The notes under the pieces were generated by a model that saw only the letters and a list, made by a program, of their open reading frames with translations, had not been told where the DNA came from and searched no databases. Shown here one piece after another: positions 31,450-43,599 of a stretch of 64,000 nucleotides of DNA (position 1 is its first letter; every line of letters begins with the position of its first letter). The position numbers and the translations under genes are program-made. The stretch is from Rhyzopertha dominica. Lineage: Eukaryota; Arthropoda; Insecta; Coleoptera; Bostrichidae. Location: assembly GCA_025024175.1 (NCBI GenBank), contig QCXZ01000064.1, positions 11,284,001 through 11,348,000 of the forward strand. The letters run 5' to 3'.

Positions 31450-31650
31450 GTTGCCTAGCAACGTCATGAATAAGGTGTGTTGCTATAGCAACGACCGTGG
31501 GTTAAACTTGGACCAAATTTGATCCAGTTTTGTGCGCCCGGGCTTAAATATATAAGGCCGGTTTCTCTTGTTTATTTTAAGCTAAAATCAACTCTGTTTT
31601 TAAAATCTCGACCAATCACATACGCCGATTTACGGTGTTGTCATGGTTAC
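31450..31650. promoter_or_regulatory. three RFX X-box palindromes and a TATA-like box
   Basis: GTTGCCTAGCAAC is at 31450-31462 and GTTGCTATAGCAAC at 31479-31492. The second is a perfect match to the X-box palindrome bound by RFX factors. GTTGTCATGGTTAC at 31637-31650 is one mismatch off the consensus. TATATAAGG stands at about 31548. The last X-box lies in a small hairpin whose arms are AGCTAAAATCAAC (31580-31592) and its complement (31654-31666). The sites may regulate the possible gene starting near 32.3 kb. A transposon origin cannot be excluded. Confidence 0.5.
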
Positions 31651-32214
31651 TGGGTTGATTTTAGCTAATATCAACTTTGACAAGTAGAATAGGAACCGAA
31701 ACACATTCTTTTAGGAAGGTAGGTACCTATTTTCTTAAAGTAAAACGATTTGTCTATCAACATATTGATTGCGATAAGAATACAGATAATTATAGGTATA
31801 GGTATCTCTTCATCACTTTTATCAGACTTTTATTGACAACGTACCTATGCGAGATTTGTCAAATTCAAATTCTCCTAAATTTTCACCTGTATCCATACCT
31901 TTCCACAGTGGCAACATGGTGTGCGGGGAGTATGGAAATCACAATCAATTAGAAAAGGATGACCTGCTTACACACCGGTTACCAGCTTCACTTTGCCATA
32001 TTTACACTTTTTCCGAGCTACCCGGAAGAAGTTGGACGTATAACCTCGTATAACACCAAATTCCTATTTATACTCTTACCTTATGTGAATGGCACTAACT
32101 ACTTTCATAAGCTTAAAAACAATGTATATTAAAATTCCTGTTTATAAACTCGTAATGAGAATATAAACTGATCGAAAGCACGCGGGTATTTAGGCAATGT
32201 CGCAATATCGAAGG

Positions 32215-32352
32215 GTAAAATGGCGGACTGTCAATTTGTTAATTAGGGTGTATTATTCGCGTGTATACTAGTGGTGTTGGAATTTGTAAAATTCTATGAA
32301 TGAGTGAGGGAACCGGCAACTGTAATCAAAAGCATGGCCTCTAATGTAAGTA
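32215..32352 (+). CDS. possible first exon of a + strand gene (MASN...)
   Basis: AAAATGGCGGAC, a YY1/Pho-type core promoter word, lies near 32218-32229. After a GC-mixed leader, AAAGCATGGCCTCTAAT is followed by a strong donor gtaagtatt. Only four codons would be in this exon, with a phase 0 exit. No matching next exon was identified in the following 31 kb. It may be a leader exon of a long-intron gene. Confidence 0.35.
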
Positions 32353-32359
32353 TTTTTTG

Positions 32360-35200
32360 ACATTAACAGAGGAAATTGTATTATACGAATGTTATTGGTT
32401 GATATTTACCTTCATACCTAGGTGTCTGCGAATTTGTAGGAAAATCAGTTTATTGTTGATGTAATTTCCTTTCATTCCATTGTTTTTACGAGCAAAGTTA
32501 CCATAACAGTATATAATAACTTAAATAATTCTATTTTAATCGTATCATCTAAAAAAGTGTCGCTGGGGATATTATATACAGGTATACACCCCAAAAACTT
32601 GTTCAACACCAATATAATAATTCTTTACTCAGTTTTTAAATTTCATCATAAAGGTCTTCTTGCAATAAACTGGTACAACTATTGTATTTTCAATATTATA
32701 GTTCTTGTTAACTTTTCCAGCAGCCGTCATAAATATTCATTATCGGTTTATCAGTTTCACAGTACTCAGTTATGTAAACAATTGACATAGGTAGGTTTTT
32801 TGTTTCAAATGTTGATAATGCTACGATATTGTAATGTTTATATGTTCAATTCCGGATGTTTGTATTTCTAACCTATAAGTAAACAGGTTAGGTTAAAATT
32901 AAATTAAAATAAATCATAACATACCTTCAGAAACAAGAATATTTTTTCCTTAACATTACCCATGAACTATACACCTATTGATATTAGATTGTGATTACCT
33001 GACAAGGGCAACCTACCGATGGTACTCCTTGTTTATATTTTGGTTTTTAAACACCCTACCTATCTCTATTTTTCGGTTTTTTATTGTTTGCATTTCCGTT
33101 CATGAATAATTTTGTTCCCTTTTATAATTTGCTAGGACTTAAACTTTCGACATAAGTAAGTGTTTTTCTCTATTCTTGGCTGGTGTGAAACAATGTTGAT
33201 AGTAACTTAATTTTTGTATTACTTCCAGGATTTTTTTGCTAAGTTTTCATTAACATACCTACAAGGTACCTATACACATTTTTGTTTACATTGAAATAAG
33301 TAAAATTTACTTAATATTTTTTATTAACAGACAAATTAATGTCTGTCCTGTGAAAAACACCTATTTCTGTTTTACCTATTACAGTAGCTTAAATCCATCA
33401 GATAAATGAAGATTTTCTTTAATTTCATTTGAATTTGAGAAGTAAGTATTGCAAATCTTGATTTTAGATTTTCTTGTGTCATTGAAGTCAGGTTAGCCTA
33501 TTTTTCTTAAAAACGTAGCGTTGTTCATCAGTTTAGGTACTGATCAGTATTGCTTCATTCGCTATCTTGTGGTGAACAGATCACCTTTTAACTTCCTAAT
33601 TTGACATTGGCGACCTTATTTTTGCAAATCCTGTATGAGGTGTCTATTAAATGGTTAATTTGTTTTCTTTGCCAGTAATTATTCGTTAGATAGGTGCTAC
33701 TTATCTGAATTTTAACGTTTTTAAACTTAAAGAACATTTATTTGTTCAACTTGTATCAACTCATGCTATGAAAGCTTTGATTCTTGTCGATATTCGTGTA
33801 CACAAAATGCTGCAGTTCTGTTGAGATAATAAAGATATTTAAGCATTACTTTTAGGCTCACTAGTTGTACTTCATTAAAATTTTGAAGTTTTATTACTAC
33901 CTACACACATAAGTAGCATAACTTGTGTTGTACTTACCTGGAATGAAGTGTAGGGGACGATTAATCACTTCATTGGCCAGCATTCTTTAAGTTAAGTTTA
34001 AGTTGTAGCGGTTTTAGTCAGTTTGAAATTCACTTTCCATTTATGCACTATTCCGAAAGCAGTCTGTTTTCATATTTTTAAGAAATGTTTTTTTAATCAT
34101 TGAGAAAGTATGTATTGTATTTTTGACAAATTAGCATTACTGAACATTAGGATGTTATGAGTAGCAGTTAAACGACGTTTATCTTTATACTTCAAGTATT
34201 ACTAAATGACAGTAATTGTTAAGAGCTTTTCGCGATAGTTTACGTTCACATTTAAAAAGTTGCTGTCAGCCTTCTTTAATTGTTAAGGTAAAAATATTTC
34301 TGGAATTAAATTATTGCTTTTCCATTTTTTGTTTGTTTTATTATTTTGTAAAACACTGAAGAATACTCCACTTATTAAAGTTTAGGATACACAGGATATA
34401 TCTTTTATTCATTGATCATATATAAAAAGCGTCATTTCAAAACTGAGTTAAGTGCAGATTTAAAAAACGAGATATGACTTCATGGTTGTTAATTAAAAAT
34501 CGTCTAAGCTCGGAGATTTTATATAGCGAATTAACCATTTTATTTCAAAATTGCTACGATTTATTCCAAACTTGACCGAGTCTACTATACGCATACGGGC
34601 ATACGCAAACTGATTATTGTCTTATTTTGTGGAGCATTAATAATAGAATGGAAGACTAATACAGTAAAGCGTAAGTGCCCGTCAGAAAAAATCTCAAATG
34701 TGCTGATAAATCCAATTGGAAAAACAAAACAATCGTTAAACATTAATGACGCTGGGGAGAAGAGGCCTGTGATTTTCTGTATACTGCTAATCAGTCACAG
34801 ACGATTTTTAGTTTTTTTTTCAGTAAATTGCAGACGTTCTAAAGTACGACAAGGTTTTAAAGTTTGGACAGACGTCGACGAATTATAGACCTATTATTTT
34901 AAGTTACGAGATTTTGTTCTTTCCGGGAACTAAAAGTGCAAAATTGTTTAAAAATAAGAGAATAAGGATAACACCCTGCGTTATGTGTGAACGGAAAACT
35001 AGACGGGGGGTTGCGTTTGCCTTGAGTATTGTATTTTCTAGACAAAGCAAAGGTGAACAAAGATATGTTATACACACAATACGTTTAAATGAATGAAAAC
35101 TGCAATGTAAGCCTTCTGCACACCTTTAGCCAACATATCGAGCTTTTCATCAGACAGAAAAAAAATAATACACAAATACATCTATATTTTGAAATCTTTT
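32360..35200. other. AT-rich DNA without recognised gene
   Basis: No exon, transposase or reverse transcriptase motif is supported on either strand. It would be intron if the 32.3 kb exon is real. Confidence 0.5.
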
Positions 35201-35211
35201 AGGAAGAACGT

Positions 35212-35344
35212 GTATAGTAGAACCAGCGAATGTTGCTACATTGCTCATCGATTGTTGTCATCCTGAAGGCCTTATTTAGACTGGATCACCCTTGGTCTCC
35301 GCTTAGAAGATGCCATGGTACAACATTCGCTGGTTCAACTATAC
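35212..35344. repeat. 133 bp hairpin element with 27 bp arms
   Basis: Arms at 35212-35239 and 35318-35344 are inverted copies (core GAACCAGCGAATGTTG) with about two differences. The 78 bp between them is not repeated. It could be a tiny MITE or a structured RNA. Confidence 0.7.
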
Positions 35345-36207
35345 CTATTATCGTAAGAAGTCGCAGATCACTCCAGTAAAAGCTACATTGAGGATTCTTG
35401 TTCACATGCAGTTTTGAAACGTCTCGAACTGCATCGGTGAAAATCACGAAAGTATTCAAAATAAACAAAAATGCTCTTATCTGATTGGCTGGTGAAGCTT
35501 GAAGATTGTATTTCAAGAACTTGATCGCAGTGAACGCGATGACGTTGCAGAGGGAACGAATGAAAAGAATGTACCATTTCTTTAGATGATTGTAAAAATC
35601 AGTCCATTATACGAAAGTTTTGTTTTTATTTCAAATGCAAGCCAAATCAATGGATTGAGCTTAAGTTTGCTAGGAAGATAAGATAAAAACGTTGTATTTT
35701 TATTTATTTTTTATTGTGTATCTTGAAAATTATATTCACCAATAAAGTTTTATTAAAAAAACTACAGAAACTGCGCAAATTGACATTTTGCTGTAGTAGA
35801 AAATACGTTTCTTCCTCGTTTTCATTATTTCGGAATTACGCTCTTTAATTACAGCACATTATGAAACCTATAACGTAATTAAGAGTGTGGCTACTATTTT
35901 TTAGAATTCAATTAAGTTAGTGCCTTTTAAGTCATTACTGTATTACTAAATTTTTCTTTGCATAACTATACAGAATTCTTAAGATTTCTTGGAGTTACCT
36001 TGTATCTCCCGGGATTAGCAAACAGTTGTAATTGTTATCGCTATTCGTAATATATACTTACGTTGTGCAGAGCTACTGGTTCCATAACGGCATATTTTGC
36101 TCAAGCGAGACATATAACTGTATCATTATTACATGTCACTAATCAATTATTATTATATTTCCATGTAGCTATGAATGGCATTTTATTGTAGTAGCTTTCA
36201 TATTTTT

Positions 36208-37057
36208 TACTTCCACATCCAACGGATGGGAAGTATTGTATCGCGAAAAAAATTTTCAAAAATTTTTATTTGCTCATTGGTCGAAAACGCAAAAAAACAA
36301 AATTTGAGCCAAAACAAATTTCTTGTCTTGTGTGTCTGTGGTTTTGTTTGTATACACGATAACTTTCGAAATACTTAACATATGAACTTGAAATTTGGCA
36401 AACGTATAAATCTCTACTACCCAAAGCGACCTATTGTTTGTGAGGTAAGTACGGTATCGGGAAGGGGGCAAAATTGGGGGGTAACTACCCTTTTTGCAAA
36501 TTTTTATTTTTTTTATATTTTTTTCGTTTTAGTATGTGATTAGTAGTATAACTGCGAGTATTATTCACTCTTATAAATTTTCGGTGCAGCAAACTGTTTA
36601 GAAGATATTAGCAAAAAAGCGTCACTTAAAGAAAACGGTTTTCCTAAATATCTCCGAATATACTTAATATATTCAAAAAGTGAAAATGCGATCAGATAGG
36701 AAATAAAATTTCTCACAAAAAGTGTCTTAGAAAATTTATTCAAAATTTTGACATTTTTGAAATATTTCCAAAAAACCAATTTTGGTCCCTGCTCGTACGA
36801 TTTTTTTTTTAATTTTGATATTATACATAAAATCAAATTTCTGATCAGAAAGCACTCTTGTAATTTTTTTGTTAAGTTAATAGTTTTTGAGTTATTTGGA
36901 AAAAAACGATTTTAAAATTTATATATTTTTGCTAATATCACGAGGACTTTGTCTGAGAAAAAATGTGTAGAGAGACAAACAAAATCTGATTACTAATCGT
37001 ATAGCATAAGACAATTGGATGTGGAAGTATTGATTCAATTTGCAGCGGTTTTCTGAA
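36208..37057. repeat. dispersed repeat with 15 bp inverted ends, copy 1
   Basis: TACTTCCACATCCAA at 36208-36222 is exactly inverted at 37015-37029. The right half (36615-37057) recurs in the same orientation at 55000-55445, and similarity continues past the inverted word (ATTCAATTTGCAGCGGTTTT). The true border may therefore lie further right. No protein is encoded. Confidence 0.7.
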
Positions 37058-37139
37058 ACTATTTTAATAGCTGCATGCTCATTATTTAACATGTCATGTC
37101 GAATAAATTTCCTTCTAAATAGCACCACCATTCGGGCTC

Positions 37140-37460
37140 AGTATCAAGTGACCTCTGAATGACGTCAGACGCCGCCACCCATTGACATTCGCGTGACAGC
37201 TCGCCTTTTATCAAACAGGAAGTGGCATTCTTACATAGTACTTCGGCGACGGCTTCGCACCTGCGAGGAAGCGTTTAATTCGTTTCCGATATACTAATTA
37301 GCAACTCCGTGGGTTTTAAATGTGGTCTAATTAGGATGCATTATAATGGTGATACTGCGACCATTACTGGGACCGCCAACACTATTAACCGTTTAAAAAA
37401 ATATATATTCGCTGTCGGACTGCCAATTAGCAAGGCCGGGAACAATAAAAATGCACTTCC
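37140..37460. other. GC-richer unique island with homeodomain-type words
   Basis: It stands out from the AT-rich surroundings. It contains ACTAATTAGCA, GTCTAATTAGGA and CCAATTAGC, plus CACCTGCGAGG. No open frame is supported. It is a candidate cis-regulatory element. Confidence 0.3.
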
Positions 37461-38214
37461 TTTGAATTGACAAACAGCAGGGTTGCCAGACTTTTGGACT
37501 GAAAAAGTAAACAAAACATGGAGTTGCCTCCCACCCTGAAACTTTGCGTTTGATTTACTATTTCTGTATCAATGTCATATAAATGGTTATATCCACATAG
37601 GTAGTATTTGGCAATAGCACCAATACGAGGACAATTTATATATTATTGACATAAAAGTAAACTATCTGGAAGTGTGAAATTATTTATTTTTCACCTGAGA
37701 CGTTAACGTAGTGATGATCCCACGTTTCATCCGCTTTAACGAATCTTGCTAGGAATTTTTTAGGATCTCTATTTGGGACCTAATTCTTCACGTAAACTGG
37801 TACTAACGCTGCTTAAAAAAGCCGCAAGTCTAAGGTTACTTTTTTAGAGACTAATGAAACTTCAGCCTATGTGTTTTTAAAATGTTTACACGTTTGATAC
37901 TGTGATATAATATGTCAGGATATGAATTTAGACGCTTAATCATCGCTTACTAAATATTTGTATATAAAATATATTTGTTGCGATAAGGGGAACCCAGCGC
38001 CTGTGGATTAGGCAACCAGACTGATGTTCGCGCAGTTGCCAGTACGCTCTTGATGCTTTTGAGCTACACGGGGAGATGGCGTTGGAAACGTTCGAGCATA
38101 TTTCGTCGATCGGACGAATAGGGCGCGGAGGTAGTCCGATTTTAAAAACCGGCGAAGTAAACGAACAAACCGAACCAAGGCGATATAACTAGGAATGCGC
38201 ATTTTGGCCAATAT

Positions 38215-38870
38215 ACCGATAAAAACTATCGATTGATCGAATACCGATTTGTCTAATATCGATATATCAGTAATTCGATTTATCGATATTATCGGATTAT
38301 TGATAATTCGAATTATCGATTCCGTCGACTTATTGATATAGTCGTTAATTTAAATTCTTAATAAGTCAAATATTCGATGTTATCGATAATTCGGATAATC
38401 CATAAGTCGGCTGATGTAAAGAGTAAAGTACCTTAAACCAATACTTTTCTTTCGAGAAAAAAAACACTCGCTATATTCAAACATTGACAAAAAAACATTA
38501 CTTAATTTGACGTTTAGACCGATTCTACGCATCTCAAAAATGTTTGAAAAAAACAAATTCGTTGGAATATGCGAAATTTCGAACATAATATCATGGAAAC
38601 TGGGAGGGCTGTGCTGTAACCATAAACTATAACCAGTCGTGTCTAATATTTGAGATACATCTCTAAATATAACTATCGATGATTCCTAAAAAAATTATCA
38701 AGAATTCGAGTTAAATTTATTTTATCCACAATTGGGATTTATCGAATTTAATTCGAATTATCGGCAATATGTAATATCAACTTCAATTATCGATAAATCA
38801 AATTATCGATAATTCAAAATTTCGATAATTCGAATAATCGATATATGGAATATTATCGATATTATTTTTA
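38215..38870. repeat. two ATCGATA/AATTCGAT-rich blocks
   Basis: Blocks at 38215-38410 and 38660-38870 are built from variants of TATCGATAATTCGA on both strands. About 250 bp of ordinary sequence lies between them. They look like a degenerate simple repeat, or a dense cluster of DREF-type sites. Confidence 0.65.
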
Positions 38871-39779
38871 TATAACTGTTTTAGAATGACTGTAGTGAAG
38901 TGTGGTTGTTGAATAGTGGTTAATGGAATTAGTAGTGGATTGTAATAATGATGCTTGCATTTAGTGTAGTTTAATACTAGTGGGTAAATAAAGGAAGTTA
39001 AGCCAGAAATCAGCATTTTCAAACCCGTATACGTAACAATGTGGTTATAATAATTTTTTGACAANGTTTTTAAATACTGGCAANATTGGCTTAATACACT
39101 AGTTCGTCTACGTCTACACTNGTATTGACTGAGCCGTAACCGATACTTCCATAGTGAATTATTACCTACACATCGCCAAGCTTGCAGATGCAGTAGGCAT
39201 ACCTGTTACCTGACAGCATGCAAATGGCAGGTTCTGTGTTTACGCAACGTTCACCTATAGGAAGCTGTCAATTTTGCAACAAAGCTGTTTTTTTTTCTTT
39301 CTGTACGTAACTGTAGCTGAAGAATGTTGCCCTGCATTGAGCAGGTCGTTTCACACACACAAGAATAGTTTTATTTGTATTCAGTATTAATAGTTATAAC
39401 ACCTTTCGAGAATACGATAACAATTGAATGTGCAAATGCAGGTGTTGCTGATGATACAATGTTGACTTCCTGCAGAAGATAACATGTAAATAATGTATAG
39501 TGTATGTGGGTGCATCACTTTCACATAAAACAATAAAAATTAAATCCGGCTTTTAGTAGTAAGTAAATGTTGAGGTTTATAAATAAGATACTAATTATTT
39601 TTATTAACTAGGCAAATTAAAAAAAAACGACAAAGGGGTTACAGTTTTACAATTGCAAATGTCTCTACCATACACAAATGACAAATGCAATGTCTATTTG
39701 AAAGTACAAGCGATAAGAAAATTTTTAACGTTGTGCACAAAGTATAACAATTTTTTCAGTATATAAGCAAAACCAGTTC

Positions 39780-39881
39780 TATGCCGTGCTGTCTACACTA
39801 GACCTAAACTGCACTGATGAGCTGTAATGACAGCGAAAAAGATCTATCTGCAGTTGGTTGAGGTGTAGACAGCACAGGATA
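39780..39881. repeat. 102 bp hairpin
   Basis: The left arm (39780-39813) and right arm (39848-39881) pair through GTGCTGTCTACAC and ACTGCA. Several mismatches lie between these blocks, and the loop is about 34 nt. It has pre-miRNA-like size but could equally be a small MITE. Confidence 0.6.
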
Positions 39882-40398
39882 GACATGCATTTTAAAATAA
39901 TTTACTATTTACATTAGTAATAGAATTCTTTAATGGTATTTGTGACAAAATAAAAATCACTTTATTGGTTGTCTCGTCATGTTATAATATTTGCGTTCGC
40001 TTTCCTGGGTACTGCAATAACTAACCTGCACATGTATGCAATTTACCATTATTTCCATTACCAGAAAGAATACAACTATTTAGTAAAGGAAAATAGTGTT
40101 ATATTCGAAGAAAAAAGAAGAGAATATAGAATAGCAACTTCATAACAGAAACATGTTACGGAAACTGGAAATAGCAAAATTGAAAATTAATTCACTGAGT
40201 ATTTATGTAAAACGTAAACAAGAGGAACCACTTAAAAAATTGGTCTGATAACAATAGGTATCTGACAGTGAGATTTGCCTTTAATTAGAGAAACTTTAAC
40301 ACATTTGGAATTGGATAATGTGTTTTCGCAAAAAACCGCTGTCACTATTAAAGAGTGACTAAAAATTATTAATCTGGCATTTCAATTACACCTGTAAT

Positions 40399-40528
40399 CT
40401 TTGTCAAAGAAGAGAACCTCCAAAAATTGTCGGACACAAGTTCAAACAAAATTTTGAAAGTACATAAACAAATCACCTTGATGAACTTGTATCAGACAAT
40501 TTTTGGAGGTTCTCTTCTTTAACAAAAA
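40399..40528. repeat. 130 bp hairpin with 45 bp stem
   Basis: The left arm (40399-40443) and right arm (40483-40528) match over about 45 bp with four differences (core AAAGAAGAGAACCTCCAAAA). A 39 bp loop separates them. Just after it comes CTAGAGATGTAACCGAAACG, which resembles the CUGAnGAUG...GAAACG tail of the Penelope-type motifs in this window. Confidence 0.7.
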
Positions 40529-40539
40529 CTAGAGATGTA

Positions 40540-43500
40540 ACCGAAACGTCATATTAATAGTTTTTGTCAGTATATGAAAGTTACTGCATTTTTCCCCGAA
40601 AACATATTTGATATAATGGACGCTGAAAGCATTCACCCTCATATACATTGTTGATGTTGGTTAGGTTTCGTTACATTTACATGCATTTTTAAGAATTTAT
40701 ACGTTACGTAAAAGTTTGAGTTTGTTTTCAGTGGGCGTCTTACAAAACTCTAGTTATGGTTCTTGTTAAAAATTTCAACATGTGTACATACTATCTTTTA
40801 TCAACAATATTTAACATTGTTTGTTTTGTTTATTTTGTCTGAATTATCATTATTGTGTATAGCAATACACACATATTGTTTTTGTATGTATACCTGTTAT
40901 CGTATCATAGAAGATAGATACATGGCGTGTTGGGACTGTGTTTTAGGTACATGTATTTGTATGTACATATCCAGGTGTATATGGAAAGCACAATTTCAAC
41001 ATTGTGAATTTTGGGTACTTTACAATTTAATAATACCAAATTCTTTGTTGTTCTATATTATTTTATTTTGTGTTATATCATATGTAAATAAAGCTGGCAG
41101 TTTTTTTATAGGTTGTCGTTAATTAAAAAAGTACTGAAGTCTCCTTTTGTAGACTGAATCGTTTCTATTCTCGTATACATCTTGCAAATTTGTTCTAGTC
41201 TCTTTACTGTCATTATGAAAAAATGTTTTCTGAGCCTGCTTAATATTTTAATTGCTTCATTTAGTTTTGTATTTATAACACGGTAATATCATAAACATCT
41301 TTTCTTCTAATTAAGTAAAATAAGGCATTTTACATTTATATACATATTTGAATTGATTCAAAATTATTACTTGCTTTTTTACTTCTTAATTTTATTTAAA
41401 ATCTTGTGCGTAGCTATGATACGAGTCCGTTTTTATTTTAATGCACTTAGTTCCGATATAGACTTATTTGTTGTAGGTACCTCACCTATTATTAGGTATC
41501 CAGCCTATCCGTATATTTTTCGAAATACAGGTGTTTTAATACAAAAGGAAGACTATAGGTAGCATTAGAGAGAAAAGAAAGCTACAAATTGTTATAGAAA
41601 TTCATGTATATTAACATTTCTGGGCCAATACCTTGTATTTGCAATATCCATAGTTGTAGTTTTCAGTAGAGTAGAACCGATGAAACCTGAACTATTCTCG
41701 TTATTAAATTGTTTATGTTAATAGGTAGTATCATACTGTATGCAAGCCTTTCTTAGGCTTAACCTATCCAAATTTGTCATATACAATCTACTCAGGATCA
41801 AAAAATCACGTTAAATGACACCCACGAAGCAATATTAAATTTTGTATGAAAAATGGGTACTTTGATCCTAGGGACAGCACCCCAGTAATCCCATCTCAAA
41901 AAAGTTGTTTAGAGAAGAAGACTATAAGCTTTCACTTCGTGAAAACTCGAGGTCAGTCCTATGTTTAGGAGCCGAGAACTTACTATCCACGGACAGACGA
42001 CAAATCGACGCTAAAAAAACCAAAAGGATAAGAAGTAGGAGGGTGGTCGATAGCTCTGGAAGCTAAGATACCAACCCCGCGGCAGCTATTTTGAAAATAA
42101 GCATAGTTCTTTTACTTTTGGTGAAGTGATGAAATTTATTGTTAAGTTTTGTCTCAATATAGGAAAAGCTCCTTGTAAACATAGCCNTCATGTGCGAAGG
42201 TACACCAGAAGAAATCCTCACGTTGNTAGAGCGCAATTTATTACAGGGAACTAATTTTATAAACACAAAATTGTATGCGTGATAGAAATCCTCCATTGGC
42301 ACCCAATTTAGTATCTTGCGGTAATCAATAATTACAGTCAAACTTACAAAGTCCGAGTATAAATCCACACATACATTCTGCACATTAAGACCATTATTAG
42401 GATATCACTCCTGCTAATAACAGGCCTATACACGACATTAACATAGGCAAGCTTAGGGAACTCACAACTCACAAGCATACGCCTTAAATTTATTAGATAA
42501 ATAATCTTTATACATCTGTAGCGACTTTAAAGCACTGTAGCAGGAAGCAACAAGGGACGCGCAATATAACCTTATACGAATTGGAAGACTATAGTTTCCT
42601 GTCAAACCTATATTGTGAATGATTTTCTGCTACTTCTAACATAGTAAACTTATTGTACTCCACTGCAGCGAACTGTATGAAAATTTATCAGTAATGAAAA
42701 ACTGCCGGACATGCGCAATAATTTTAAAAAGATCATATATAACTATTTTGAAGGTTACATAATATTAAATGCCTTTAGTATTTTTCCTCCAGTGGATATA
42801 ACCATTTCTGGATTTTTCTGTTTTGAATTGTATTGAATTGTTCTGTACCTTTTTTAATATTTCTGTATAATAAGATTTGCAGAAATTGTATTGCAAATAA
42901 ATATTTTTCAAAGCTCAGTAACTTTTACCTGTAACTTTAAAATCAAAAGTATTTCTGCTCTGAGGAACATACAAAACTACTTTGTTGAAGATAGCACTCC
43001 ACCGAAATATTTATTTATGTCACTGATAACCTTGTTCAAATTTTTGGTCAGTATTGCTTGAAAGCGTATTCGAAATTGGTACCGTTTTTCGTTCCAACAA
43101 AAATAACGTGTTTTTTTCGGTTTACTTCCAAATGACTAGTTTTTCTATTTTTAAAGTAGTTTTATTTGTGTAAAACATTGTGTTCAATGTACGCGGATAT
43201 ATATATTTTTTTTCTTTCTTTTGTAATCAATGAGAAGCTAATCACTTTAGCGTTATCAATAACTACGCAACATACTCCCAAAAAATGACAAACTGATGAT
43301 GAAGAGGACAAGAGCGAGCTGCAGACCGCAACCTACTGAAGTCGCGGTAATACTTGTTGTTATTACATTTGCCTTGGAATATGTGAAAAAACCGATATTT
43401 TTTTGGGCTCAGTTCTGGTTTTCGCTCAAAAGAAATAACGTGTTTTTTCACGTTTTCGGTATAGTTCCATTTCGAAGCCCTGGTACTGTATATATTCTTA

Positions 43501-43590
43501 TGAAAATTATTAATTCATTACACAGTACTGTTAATTTCATGCGACTACGGTTGACTTTTGTAAAAGCGTTGAAAGAAAAAAAAATAAAAT
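40540..43590. other. DNA without recognised gene
   Basis: A minus-strand frame of 106 codons with two ambiguous bases (42063-42383) looks protein-like in composition but matches nothing I recognise. AAATAACGTGTTTTTTC-type words occur twice (near 43103 and 43431), a short local duplication. Confidence 0.35.
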
Positions 43591-43599
43591 CTTTTCATT

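Noticed and set aside
42063..42383. 106-codon minus-strand ORF as a real gene
   Set aside because: It contains two ambiguous bases and no domain or splice context I can recognise; kept only as an anonymous frame.
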